Assembly (NCBI GenBank): GCA_006503475.1
Contig: RSEH01000106.1
Span: 85,780-149,779 of the forward strand
Direction: 5' to 3'
DNA: 64,000 bases
From: Stentor roeselii
Taxonomy: Eukaryota > Ciliophora > Heterotrichea > Heterotrichida > Stentoridae
Each line of letters starts with the position of its first letter. The stretch's first letter is position 1. The translations under genes were made by a program, and so were the position numbers. The notes beneath the pieces were generated by a model. The model searched no databases, was not told where the DNA came from, and saw nothing but the letters and a program-made list of their open reading frames with translations. Positions 1-9,146 of the stretch are shown one piece after another.

Positions 1-63
1 ACTCTACTTGTGAAGCTGAATTCCAAAGCTCTTATTAAATAGGCTAGATAAGTTTATTCAAAG

Positions 64-282
64 CTATTTTAGGTTATTTCTCTCAATTCTTTTGATATAA
101 AGTTGATTCTTCTGTAATGTCAATCTTGGTGCTTTCTTGTCCTTGTTATCCAGGATGATTTTTCGACAAAAAGACCTGTCAAGTTCATCAAAATCCATGT
201 TTTTTATAGTTTGCCTCGCGAGTTCTTGAGTTACCATCGAAATTCTTTTGTGATTAGATCCTTTAGGCGCACAGCTTCCCAT
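64..282 (-). CDS. Small MGSC protein, probably lipid-anchored (paralogue of 933-1163)
   Basis: A 72-residue protein of no family I recognise. It begins MGSC: Gly2 fits an N-myristoylation site and Cys4 a palmitoylation site, so a membrane-anchored protein is a reasonable inference. The rest is basic and polar with no membrane segment. The last 30 residues share a pattern with the small protein at 933-1163 (KD-x2-AP-x-L-x-L-x2-N-x-LY-x2-R), so the two look like diverged duplicates, which also supports that this short frame is a real gene. It ends in TAG. It lies close to the window edge, so its downstream neighbour is unknown. Confidence 0.55.
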   Translation of the reverse strand: MGSCAPKGSNHKRISMVTQELARQTIKNMDFDELDRSFCRKIILDNKDKKAPRLTLQKNQLYIKRIERNNLK

Positions 283-932
283 TAAAATTATTAGTCGACT
301 TGATTTAATAAATGGTTGAAGACAGAATATTTAAAGTAATAGAAATATGAATAACTTTTGAACTTATTTCACTTGCCGTGATTGAAAGTTTAAAAAATCT
401 TTAATGAACCCTATAGCATGATTTGGAGTTTAATAAAAAAGAATTTAAGAAAGGGTTTATATTTGCTAAATGTAGATTTGGGCATTTCTTGCTATAAGAT
501 TGATTTTGTGAATTTGAGGAAAATTTACAGGAGTTTATATTTAAGTGGCTGTAGGAAATTTAAGGATTTTTTTTAGAGTATATGCAATTTGGACATCATG
601 GTTTCATTTATATTAGGCCAAATTCTAGATTTTCATATTGATTTAAAATATTATACCTTGTAAAAATTTGAAAAATTGTATAGTAATGGAAATTATTTTA
701 ATCTATTACTTACTAGAATATGACAAAATTATCAACTTTTCGTAATTACTATAAATTAAAGCCTGAGCTAAAATAAATTTTAGCAAAGTTTAGAAGTTTT
801 TATTGTTTGAACTTGTGATTAAGTTAAAAATAGAGTTTCAAGACTTTTTTTAAGGATTGAAAATCACTGAAGCCTATTGTGCTAAATTGGCAGTTATCCA
901 AGCCTAAATAATTACCATTGACAACTAAAGAG
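283..932. other. Intergenic, AT-rich
   Basis: About 650 bases between the two small MG-x-C genes. I see no open frame of note, no RNA gene and no repeat. It presumably holds the promoter of the 64-282 gene. Confidence 0.5.
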
Positions 933-1163
933 TTAATTATTGTTTAATTTATCGAGTCTACGATTATATAAGGGATTGCTTGAAAGACATAAAATTGGAG
1001 CATTTGTATCTTTAACTTGATAAATTTTTAGACGATCTTGGACCCTCATACATTTTTTTACACCTTTACTCAGAACAAGTTTTTTGAAGATCTCTACAGT
1101 TTCAACAGAAGGATTGTGAGGCCTTGTTTGAATTTTACTCTTCTTAATTATACAATTTCCCAT
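933..1163 (-). CDS. Small MGNC protein, probably lipid-anchored (paralogue of 64-282)
   Basis: A 76-residue basic protein when started at the internal methionine that gives MGNC. The frame is open for nine more codons upstream (to 1190), but the MGNC start is preferred because it creates the same acylation-type N terminus (Gly2, Cys4) as the neighbour at 64-282. The C-terminal 30 residues align with that neighbour (VKD-x2-AP-x-L-x-L-x2-N-x-LY-x-R-R). There is no recognisable domain or membrane segment. Function unknown; membrane attachment is inference from the N terminus only. Confidence 0.55.
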   Translation of the reverse strand: MGNCIIKKSKIQTRPHNPSVETVEIFKKLVLSKGVKKCMRVQDRLKIYQVKDTNAPILCLSSNPLYNRRLDKLNNN

Positions 1164-1695
1164 GAAAATTTTATAAATCTGATCCATCATAACATATCTT
1201 TAAAATGAATCCAAAATTATACTTCATGAGATTTAGCGTTTTTTTATGAATAATAAAGTTTTTTTGGGCAGTCATTATAAAGTCGAGTTATATCTAACTA
1301 TAATTAGTTCTGTGGATAATCATATTTAGATTCGTACAAGAAATATATATGAAAATTCGCTTAATTTATTTAGATTAAGTACTCTTCTAATGATGGCATC
1401 AATAGATTAAATCAAAAGTGATTGAGTAAATATGTGATTTCAGAAGCCATGATTTATTTAAAATTGAGTTATTGTAATTATTTTTAAATGCTAAACAAAT
1501 ATGAAAAACTTATATCTTTTTACCTTGAAATTCGATTCTCTATGACAATTTGCTTCGATAGACCCTAGACTCCTAAGTAAGAAATCAAGAATAGCCTAAA
1601 ATAATCTTCACTCACCCCAAACCTTTCCAATTCCAAAAAATCTTTCCTCATCCAACCCAAACCCCAATTCACTAATATCTTAAAATAAACCCTAT
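1164..1695. other. Intergenic, AT-rich
   Basis: About 530 bases between the small MGNC gene and the convergently decayed-free 3' end of the DUF1295 gene. No coding signal, RNA gene or clear repeat was seen. Confidence 0.45.
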
Positions 1696-2547
1696 CTAGC
1701 TTTCCTTCTTCTTCTCATAAAACCAAGGAACAATCCTACTAGTCCTCGCCTGGTACTCCCGATACTCAGGATACTTCATCACTGAAAGTTTTTCAGTAAA
1801 CTCAGTAGACCCATGAAACAACAAATTCAACAAAAACGCTCCAACAGCAGCAACCCAGACCCCTTTAGTAAAGCTAAAAAAAGTCCACCAAAGTGAAATT
1901 TCACAGAAAAAATTCGGATGTCGACTGAACTTAAAAAGTCCTGAATCCAAAAAATTTTTAACACGAGTCTGCCCTGCTTTTATCTTTAGATACTTCAAGC
2001 TTTGGAAGTTCCACTGTTGCTGATCAGCGACAGTTTCTCCAACAAGAAACAAAAAACAAAGAGATGCTGAAATGCCATCAGTCCAGTCAAGGTTATTCTG
2101 AGGTTCAAAGTAAATCGGCAAACAAATTCCCAGCAATAAAAAAGTCTGATAAGTGCTGATAAAGGTCAAGTTAAACAAATGCCATAGAAAGCCAGAAGGG
2201 ATGATTTTCCGGACATGTTCCCAGCGATAGTCTTCTAACCCTTGATATCCTCCTTTTCTCCAGAAGTTAAAACTAAGCCGCGCACCCCAAAGAACGACCA
2301 GTCCAAACATGAGACACCCTCGGGGTGTCCAGTGATTCAGGTGGAAAGTGAAGAAAGAAGGTAAAAGGCTCCAGAATTCATCAATAACTGAGTAGTTGTT
2401 TGTTAAAGTGGACCTTATAAAGGCATAAGTTGAGACTAGTGCTACTAAGATTAGACAGGTTTCGATTTGTGAGAAGTAAACCCGCACAGGTAGCGACACG
2501 ATGAAAAAGAGAAAAATACTGAAAATACTGAACACCGCAGATGCCAT
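1696..2547 (-). CDS. DUF1295 / steroid 5-alpha-reductase-like membrane enzyme
   Basis: A 283-residue multi-pass membrane protein of the DUF1295 family, related to steroid 5-alpha-reductase and isoprenylcysteine methyltransferase folds. Seen directly: hydrophobic segments from residue 1 on; the family motif region DEFWSLLP near residue 57; RLSFNFWRKGGYQGLEDYRW near residue 90; and the conserved C-terminal block with SRHPNFFCEI, then YPEYREYQ and a final P-W-F. Family members are thought to be NADPH-dependent reductases in the ER, but substrates are mostly unknown. The gene is co-directional with the BEACH gene, whose stop lies 36 bp upstream of this ATG. The frame ends in TAG. Confidence 0.85.
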   Translation of the reverse strand: MASAVFSIFSIFLFFIVSLPVRVYFSQIETCLILVALVSTYAFIRSTLTNNYSVIDEFWSLLPSFFTFHLNHWTPRGCLMFGLVVLWGARLSFNFWRKGGYQGLEDYRWEHVRKIIPSGFLWHLFNLTFISTYQTFLLLGICLPIYFEPQNNLDWTDGISASLCFLFLVGETVADQQQWNFQSLKYLKIKAGQTRVKNFLDSGLFKFSRHPNFFCEISLWWTFFSFTKGVWVAAVGAFLLNLLFHGSTEFTEKLSVMKYPEYREYQARTSRIVPWFYEKKKES

Positions 2548-2583
2548 TTATAACTAACCTGAGCATGTCATATCTTATTATCT

Positions 2584-5500
2584 TCACAGGGTTAAAATCG
2601 CGATTTCACCATCGGCGCAACCCACTAACATGTTACGCAAATCACTTGTAAGACTCACTTGAATCACAGGCGACGAGACTCCTAAAGAACATGTTCTGAT
2701 TATCTCAAAATTCCCAGTACTTCTAAAGACGATATCACCTTTATCATTGCCATAAACCATAAAATCAGAGAACAAAGGCCCTTGCAAGATGTAAAAACAA
2801 ACAACATTCGCCGATTCTTGAATTATTTGAAGTTGAACCCCGTTTAAACTATAAGCGTAAATTGTCCGGTCTTCAGGACTATACAAAAAAATTCTACTTG
2901 GTGCTGACACTGAAAATTTCACCATTGTAATCGGTTTATTATTCGGCAAGTTAAGAAAACTCATGAATTTCAGCCCGTATATAGAAAAAATATTACAGAC
3001 CCCATCAAAAGAACTAGTTGCAAGGACTCCCAGGTCCTCAGAGATAGAAACCGAGGTGACTTCATCATCATGACAAGCGAAAGTTGACTTATAAAGCCAG
3101 AGGTCAGTTTTAATAACCCAAAACACGCATTCTCCGTCTTTACTTCCTGAAACTGCGAAGGACTCACTGTCGCTTATTTCTAGGCTGGTCACTGTTGTAC
3201 TATGTCTGAACTTCAAGTTCTGGATCTCGCCGCTCATGACTTTTCTTACCTGGATCCGCCCGTCCCAGTACCCTCCCATTGCAACACTTTTACAGGAGTT
3301 GAAGAAAACAAAGGGACATGCTGAGTAAGGAAGTGAAAAGTCTTCAATACTCAGAAGACCTTCCTTGATATAGTCAAAGGACTGTACTGGCTCACATGAG
3401 AAAAAAGAAGAATTTTCACCGTTGGTCTTGTTGTAAATATATCGAGTCAATGAACGGTTCAACCGAATACAATGAACTTCTTTGTCTTTTAATAAAGTCA
3501 TTTTTACTAAAGCTTTTGAAGTGATTGAACTAGGAAAACTCTTGATTCGACTGAGACCTGAAAGAAAAACTTTTATTTGTGAAAAGCTGTTCATCAGATT
3601 TTCAGAGATTTTCTGTCTTTTCGCTACATGCGGCTTTGAAAACAACTGACTGGGAGTCCTTCCGAAGTAACACATCTGGGTGTTAAGAGTTTTCACTAAG
3701 TCCACATCAGACACCTTTTCCATATCTACATTATTTTCATAGGTCAGGTAGTAAAACACGTTCATTGACTTCTCAGCTTCTTGTCCTTGTTGCTTGTAAC
3801 CGAAGATCAAGTCAATCCATTTATGAAGATTCGCTGAAACCGGCTCAGATTCAAGAATTTCTCGATGAAGTCTCGTGAAATCAAAAGCGTTGTCTGCCCA
3901 TGGAGGAAGTTTAACGTCAGAAACGATTTGACCGTTTTGCATTCGTCCGAATGATATTTTGTTCATGTTTAGAAACATTTCGGGAAGGTAAAAAAATTCA
4001 GGGATCAGTTCTCGCACGTCTGCTATGTCGTCTATTGCTGAGTTGAAGGAATCTGCAAGAGAGTGAAATAAACGGTCCGGAAGGTCGAACTTTCCACCTT
4101 GGAGCTCTTTTGCACAGTCATCGAATGGTGGGACTCGGATTAGGTAAAATAGTGTTATGCCTGGGTTGCTGTAATGGGAACCGAAGTGAAATGGAGGGTC
4201 TGAACCTTCGTTTTGCATGTTTTGGAAACGCTCACTGAAAATATTTACTCTTTCGACTGTGCCAAGTGACCCCATATTTTTAGACAAGTCTCTATAACAA
4301 GACGCAGCATGACTCGCCTGATAATCCGAGACCACCCAAGGCATAACAGGGTACTGAGTAAGGTCATTATACGACCTGCCAGCACAATAATTCAAATGCA
4401 TCAAGTACTCAAAATTGCTCATAAGTCCTGCGACCCACTTCTCAGTAACACAAGGATCAACAAAAGGCCTAGCCTTATACCCAGCCCCATTCGCCGAAAA
4501 AGCTTTAATCAAAACTTTCGGTTTAATAATTTTCACATTAGGAAGACTTTTCTTCAACTTTTTCAATTCCAAAATAAAATCAATATGATCAGACGACGAA
4601 AAAAAATTCAAGCACACGTTTTTTCCATCAACGAAAAGTAACTCAACAGCTGTCGCTCTCATCAGGTAGCTCTTTGTAAATACTGCTGAAAGACGATGCA
4701 AATGCCAGGTTTTCGTGTAAGTGTGATTGGAACTTGCGGGGTTAAAGCGAAAGAGCTCGATTCCACTTTCATGTTTTTCTTGAACTGACTTATCATATCG
4801 AAAAACGAGTTTTTGCCGGTCTTTTCCTTCTTTACAGTACTTTATAAACAAGTAACCGTATTTTATCGTCATCGGGGTGATTACCCCGACTTGTGAAGAG
4901 AAACCTGAGGACCTGCCAGTGTCTTCTGGGACTTTACTCTTGAGTTCTTCCAGCAGGTCCAGCTCTTCTTCTTCAGTCAAAAAGCTGCTTCGTTTAATTT
5001 GCTTGTAGCTGATGCCGGAAAGGACAGCGTCAGGGACGTGTTTGTTTTTTCCTGTGATGTACTTGTTTGAAAAGGTTTTTCTTCTTAGAAATGGTCTGGT
5101 AAAGTCCTTGCATAGACGATTTTGTAATTTAAATACGAAGTTTGGAATGTTTTCATGTTTAAATCTGAAATCATCGAGTAACTTTTTTAATGATTTCTTT
5201 CTTTTGTACTTTTGGAAGTCTTTTTCCATTAATTTTTGCATCATTTTTGAGTTTTCAGAGACTCGGATCTCATGGACTGTATCTCGCAGGTAGTCCTCGA
5301 GTTTTAGATGGTTGAACTCGGCTTGGTTTTGAAATGTTGACTGATCGTTTAAAAGCTTTTCACTTTGTTTTTCGCGTTCTTGAATTATTAGGCTTGTTCG
5401 CTCGTCGTTGTGGAAAAAACTTTGGACTTGGAAGAGAAGGTAAAATAATGCGTTTTGTAGGTCAGGTTTTGATAGGTATTGCTGGATTTCTCTTATGCTG

Positions 5501-8500
5501 AAGTTAGAGACGGTTGAAATCCATGTATCAACCCCAGGGTTAGTACGAGAAATCATTTGAATAATATAATCACAAGGATAATAATACTGAACAAGATTAA
5601 TCTTCAAGATACTCTTAAACCCCGAAGATTTTTTCCCTTTAAGACCCAAGCTAGCGAATGTCAACTTCAAGATCTGTGCCAAAAAGTTTTCAATAGTAAA
5701 AACACATGGATGTTTTTGCTTCACCTGACAGAGAAAGCCAAGTGTATAAGCAATACAATAAGAGTAAAACCGTGACTCTTGTTTCTGCAAAGTCTTTTTA
5801 TTGACTTCAGAAATATAAAGTATCAGTTTAATAAGACCTAAAAGAGTCTCCAGCCAAGCTTCAATCATAATTTCGTCCTCCGTGGCTTTAACACCCTGAC
5901 AAATAATATGAAAAAGAACCCCTCCAAATTTTCCTCTCTTTTTAAAATCATCTTCAGGGTCAAAGTTCAATGCAGCAGCCTCATCTTTCATCTTCCCCAA
6001 ACTCTGCTCTTTCGACTTGCGAAAAAACTCCTCAATAGTCGATCCAAAGGCATGATTCCAAAGTGGTCTAATAAGATTCAAGTAATTACTACTAATATTC
6101 AGATCCTCCCAATCTTTACTAAAATTCAACCCTTCTTCCAAATTATTCCTCGTCTTACAATTCGAATACAAAATAAATTCCTCTAAAAAATACCCAAGAA
6201 CAATAAAATTTTTCCAATGATTTTCTGAGAAATGTTCAAGTTTTCTACAATTTTGTGTAAAATTTTCTAGAATTTTTCTGACAATTAGTTTAGAATGTGG
6301 AAAAATCGAGTTAATTTCAAGCCAAGTGTTCATTTGACTGAAGTAAGTGAATCCGAGTGGTAGATCCATAGCTTGAACCAAGACGATATTATGAAGACGA
6401 ATTCCGATATCAACAATGGCATCAGCTGCTTCAGCATTATCAAAAGTATCAAGGATGAGATTCAACAGCCAGAAGTGCCATTCTTGACTTGTGAGAAGAA
6501 TTGAGCAGTTCTTAATGTTCCACTTGGTCAGCATGAGTTGATCTTGAAGCGCTCGATGCTTGATGTCAGAAGAGGCCCTGGAAGTCACATGCATCAAGAT
6601 TTGCAGTCCAAGGATGCTATGAATGTAATCACTGTCATCTAAGATGTTAGGACCTTCCACCACCCGGCCTAACATTATTTCCAAGCTGCTGTGGTAAAGC
6701 TGCTCGTCCCATCGCAACGGAGCTGTTGATAGCGAAGAACGACGAGATGATGAACGCGGAGTTATTGGCTTCACTTGAAGACTGTTTCGATTTAGGTTTA
6801 CACTTACTTCTAAAAAATCAGGCAAGGTCACATTGTTGTCTATCACTTGAGACTCGTAGTCTCTTGACCTGCTCATCAAGTCAGGGTTGAAATGTCGGCA
6901 AATAAAAGGATAAAGTTCATTACTTGGAAAATTCAAAAGTGGCTTCGAAGAGACTATTAAAATTTCTAAAATCTCTGCAGAAATCTGTTTTATTTTCGTG
7001 TTCTTCGTTGCAAGTAAAGATAAAACTATTTCTAGTCCTCTTGATTCTTGAACTATTTTTAAAAAAGCGAGACTTGCATGTCCGAGACTAGAAATCAGCA
7101 TTTTTAAAGTGGTTAACATTTGAGTGACGAATTTTGTGCTAGGTTTTAAAGTCAGGTACCTGACAAAGCACTCAGTTGTCGAATCTCCGCCAGTGAATAA
7201 GGCGAGTTCGATGATTTCCACATAAGCTTCCTGGCATTTCTCATAAGTGACTGATTTAAAGTTATGTAAAATCCATTCAATTCCAACAGCTTTAAACAAG
7301 TTCTTGTTTTTTGAATACATTCCTTTTATCAGGTTGAAAAGTCTCACTTGTGTCGGGATGTCGGCTTTCGCCCAGATTTTCAGATTCCAGAGAATATGAA
7401 GAAAAATCTCTTCTGGCAAACGATTTCCACAGTTTTTTAAGTCGTCGATTATGTTGAGGATGTCCTCGCTGAGCATGTAGTCTGGGATTTCTTCAAGCAG
7501 CACTGAAAGTAACTTGAAAAAACCGAGGGAAACTGCCTCGGACTGACTATCTGGACGGTCTTTCAAGCAAAAAGTTAACAAACGGAACCATTCAATGAGC
7601 AAATCATTATCTTCAAGTTCAAAAATCCTAGAAAGAATAGGAAGCAAGGTCAAAAGTCCTCCTAAAGAAGTACTTTTTCTCTGATTATAAGTCTTCGCTC
7701 CAGAAATTCCAAGAAATTTTCCAGTGGTCATCCCAACGACACTAAAAGTGATTCCCTTATCACTTCTTTCAGGAGACATCATAAAAACCATTCTTTTTTC
7801 CAGTCCACTGTTCAAAATCTTATCAAGACTAACAATGCTTTCATTGCTATAAGGTCCATAATTATAGTGCAAGTAAAGACTTTTCATCTTCTCAGTACTT
7901 AAAGCCTCATCAAAAAACATGAAACAAGCGACTTGTCCATAGAAATCCAGAGCAACAGCAGAAGTTGTCAGTTCTTTTTCACCGAAAGTAGGAAAGTCCA
8001 TAACTGAACTTAACACATCTGCATCATTCACTACAACTTTCAATTGACTTTTATGCAAAGAGTCCTTCGCCTTATGTGAAAATCCAATAAAAGTCCAGGC
8101 CTGATAAGGTATCTTACAAAGATTGATCCCGTTACTTCCTCGAACAGGTAAAGTGTATTCAGGTCCTAAAGACCTGTAAAACAAAGAGTTATCCACCAGG
8201 TACGCTTCAAGTCCTCCAGCGCCTTTGCAATGAAAAGTAAAAAGTCTCGAAACTGCTGAGTTATAATCAATTCGCACCCAGGCACACATGGAAAGCGCCT
8301 TACGGAAGGGGTACCCTGAAGGAGTCAACGAAAGACCTGCCCCTGCGCCGTTAAAGTAAAAGTAGCTGTAAGGAGGTGGCATCTTCGGCGTCACAAGGAA
8401 AAGCTGGAAGAATCGAATCAAAAGAAGCATTTGACTTGTGTCACTTTTCATCACTTTTTTCGTCAGATGCTCGATGTGGGCTTTTTTCAGGTCACAGTAA

Positions 8501-8799
8501 AATACAAGGAAGGAGATCAGGTCGAATAACTTGTCAGGAATTGATGAGGAAAGCGTCAGGTCTACTAAAAAGTTTAGAATGTAAAGTTTTGTGTTGTCTG
8601 GAGTCATTTGAACTGATTTTGTCAACAGAAGGACTGGGTTGTGGATGCTTTGTTGACAGATTTCTAAGAGTTTTGAAATTATTGACTGCTGAACCTCGCT
8701 TTTTGAACCTTGGAAGGTGTAGAGCAGGTCCCAGATCACTTTTGGCTCTTTTAACTGTGTCGCACTTGCGAGTCTTCCTAGAATGTCATCAACTTTCAT
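2584..8799 (-). CDS. Giant BEACH-WD40 protein (neurobeachin/LvsA class)
   Basis: A 2071-residue protein in one uninterrupted frame. Order of parts: helical armadillo-like N terminus; concanavalin-A-like module around residues 145-320 (SLTPSGYPFRKALSMCAWVR); long helical DUF4704-like middle; PH-BEACH module about 1300-1425; BEACH domain about 1440-1720, with its hallmark NYCAGRSYNDLTQYPVMPW; WD40 repeats from about 1830 to the C terminus. BEACH proteins are scaffolds for membrane traffic, including lysosome-related organelles and, in ciliates, contractile-vacuole and phagosome systems. The ConA module plus C-terminal WD40 fits the neurobeachin/NBEAL class. It is smaller than animal neurobeachin (about 2900 residues). 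Regulation is not visible. Confidence 0.95.
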   Translation of the reverse strand: MKVDDILGRLASATQLKEPKVIWDLLYTFQGSKSEVQQSIISKLLEICQQSIHNPVLLLTKSVQMTPDNTKLYILNFLVDLTLSSSIPDKLFDLISFLVFYCDLKKAHIEHLTKKVMKSDTSQMLLLIRFFQLFLVTPKMPPPYSYFYFNGAGAGLSLTPSGYPFRKALSMCAWVRIDYNSAVSRLFTFHCKGAGGLEAYLVDNSLFYRSLGPEYTLPVRGSNGINLCKIPYQAWTFIGFSHKAKDSLHKSQLKVVVNDADVLSSVMDFPTFGEKELTTSAVALDFYGQVACFMFFDEALSTEKMKSLYLHYNYGPYSNESIVSLDKILNSGLEKRMVFMMSPERSDKGITFSVVGMTTGKFLGISGAKTYNQRKSTSLGGLLTLLPILSRIFELEDNDLLIEWFRLLTFCLKDRPDSQSEAVSLGFFKLLSVLLEEIPDYMLSEDILNIIDDLKNCGNRLPEEIFLHILWNLKIWAKADIPTQVRLFNLIKGMYSKNKNLFKAVGIEWILHNFKSVTYEKCQEAYVEIIELALFTGGDSTTECFVRYLTLKPSTKFVTQMLTTLKMLISSLGHASLAFLKIVQESRGLEIVLSLLATKNTKIKQISAEILEILIVSSKPLLNFPSNELYPFICRHFNPDLMSRSRDYESQVIDNNVTLPDFLEVSVNLNRNSLQVKPITPRSSSRRSSLSTAPLRWDEQLYHSSLEIMLGRVVEGPNILDDSDYIHSILGLQILMHVTSRASSDIKHRALQDQLMLTKWNIKNCSILLTSQEWHFWLLNLILDTFDNAEAADAIVDIGIRLHNIVLVQAMDLPLGFTYFSQMNTWLEINSIFPHSKLIVRKILENFTQNCRKLEHFSENHWKNFIVLGYFLEEFILYSNCKTRNNLEEGLNFSKDWEDLNISSNYLNLIRPLWNHAFGSTIEEFFRKSKEQSLGKMKDEAAALNFDPEDDFKKRGKFGGVLFHIICQGVKATEDEIMIEAWLETLLGLIKLILYISEVNKKTLQKQESRFYSYCIAYTLGFLCQVKQKHPCVFTIENFLAQILKLTFASLGLKGKKSSGFKSILKINLVQYYYPCDYIIQMISRTNPGVDTWISTVSNFSIREIQQYLSKPDLQNALFYLLFQVQSFFHNDERTSLIIQEREKQSEKLLNDQSTFQNQAEFNHLKLEDYLRDTVHEIRVSENSKMMQKLMEKDFQKYKRKKSLKKLLDDFRFKHENIPNFVFKLQNRLCKDFTRPFLRRKTFSNKYITGKNKHVPDAVLSGISYKQIKRSSFLTEEEELDLLEELKSKVPEDTGRSSGFSSQVGVITPMTIKYGYLFIKYCKEGKDRQKLVFRYDKSVQEKHESGIELFRFNPASSNHTYTKTWHLHRLSAVFTKSYLMRATAVELLFVDGKNVCLNFFSSSDHIDFILELKKLKKSLPNVKIIKPKVLIKAFSANGAGYKARPFVDPCVTEKWVAGLMSNFEYLMHLNYCAGRSYNDLTQYPVMPWVVSDYQASHAASCYRDLSKNMGSLGTVERVNIFSERFQNMQNEGSDPPFHFGSHYSNPGITLFYLIRVPPFDDCAKELQGGKFDLPDRLFHSLADSFNSAIDDIADVRELIPEFFYLPEMFLNMNKISFGRMQNGQIVSDVKLPPWADNAFDFTRLHREILESEPVSANLHKWIDLIFGYKQQGQEAEKSMNVFYYLTYENNVDMEKVSDVDLVKTLNTQMCYFGRTPSQLFSKPHVAKRQKISENLMNSFSQIKVFLSGLSRIKSFPSSITSKALVKMTLLKDKEVHCIRLNRSLTRYIYNKTNGENSSFFSCEPVQSFDYIKEGLLSIEDFSLPYSACPFVFFNSCKSVAMGGYWDGRIQVRKVMSGEIQNLKFRHSTTVTSLEISDSESFAVSGSKDGECVFWVIKTDLWLYKSTFACHDDEVTSVSISEDLGVLATSSFDGVCNIFSIYGLKFMSFLNLPNNKPITMVKFSVSAPSRIFLYSPEDRTIYAYSLNGVQLQIIQESANVVCFYILQGPLFSDFMVYGNDKGDIVFRSTGNFEIIRTCSLGVSSPVIQVSLTSDLRNMLVGCADGEIAILTL

Positions 8800-9146
8800 T
8801 AGATTGAATACTATGGAGTTGATTGTGAATGGGTGCTGGAAGAAGGGCTTTAGTTTTGGGAATGAAGAGAAATTAGGATTTTTTAATTTGGAGGATTTAG
8901 AAGTGATTATTTAATAAAATAATGAAAAATTATTCTGCATTTCAAGAGATTTGGGAAATAATGTTTAAGGGAAATAGGAAAATTTTAGAAACTTGAAAAT
9001 TTTAAGATTGATTGAAGGTTAAACCAAAATTATCATCTAGAAAAAACCTATTTTCTAGAAATAGTTAAAAATAAAATTATCCAAAATGCCTGATTAAATT
9101 ATCATCAAGAAATTTCTATAACCTTTCATTAAATCTGATTATAAAA
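8800..9146. promoter_or_regulatory. Divergent intergenic between BEACH and PKG genes
   Basis: 347 bp of AT-rich DNA separate the BEACH start (minus strand) from the PKG start (plus strand), so this stretch must hold both promoters. No defined element could be named. Confidence 0.5.

Noticed and set aside
8376-8807. Long plus-strand open frame antisense to the BEACH gene
   Set aside because: It is the mirror of a strongly coding minus-strand gene and its product looks like reverse-strand noise. The same holds for other antisense frames inside the BEACH, HEATR5 and coiled-coil genes.
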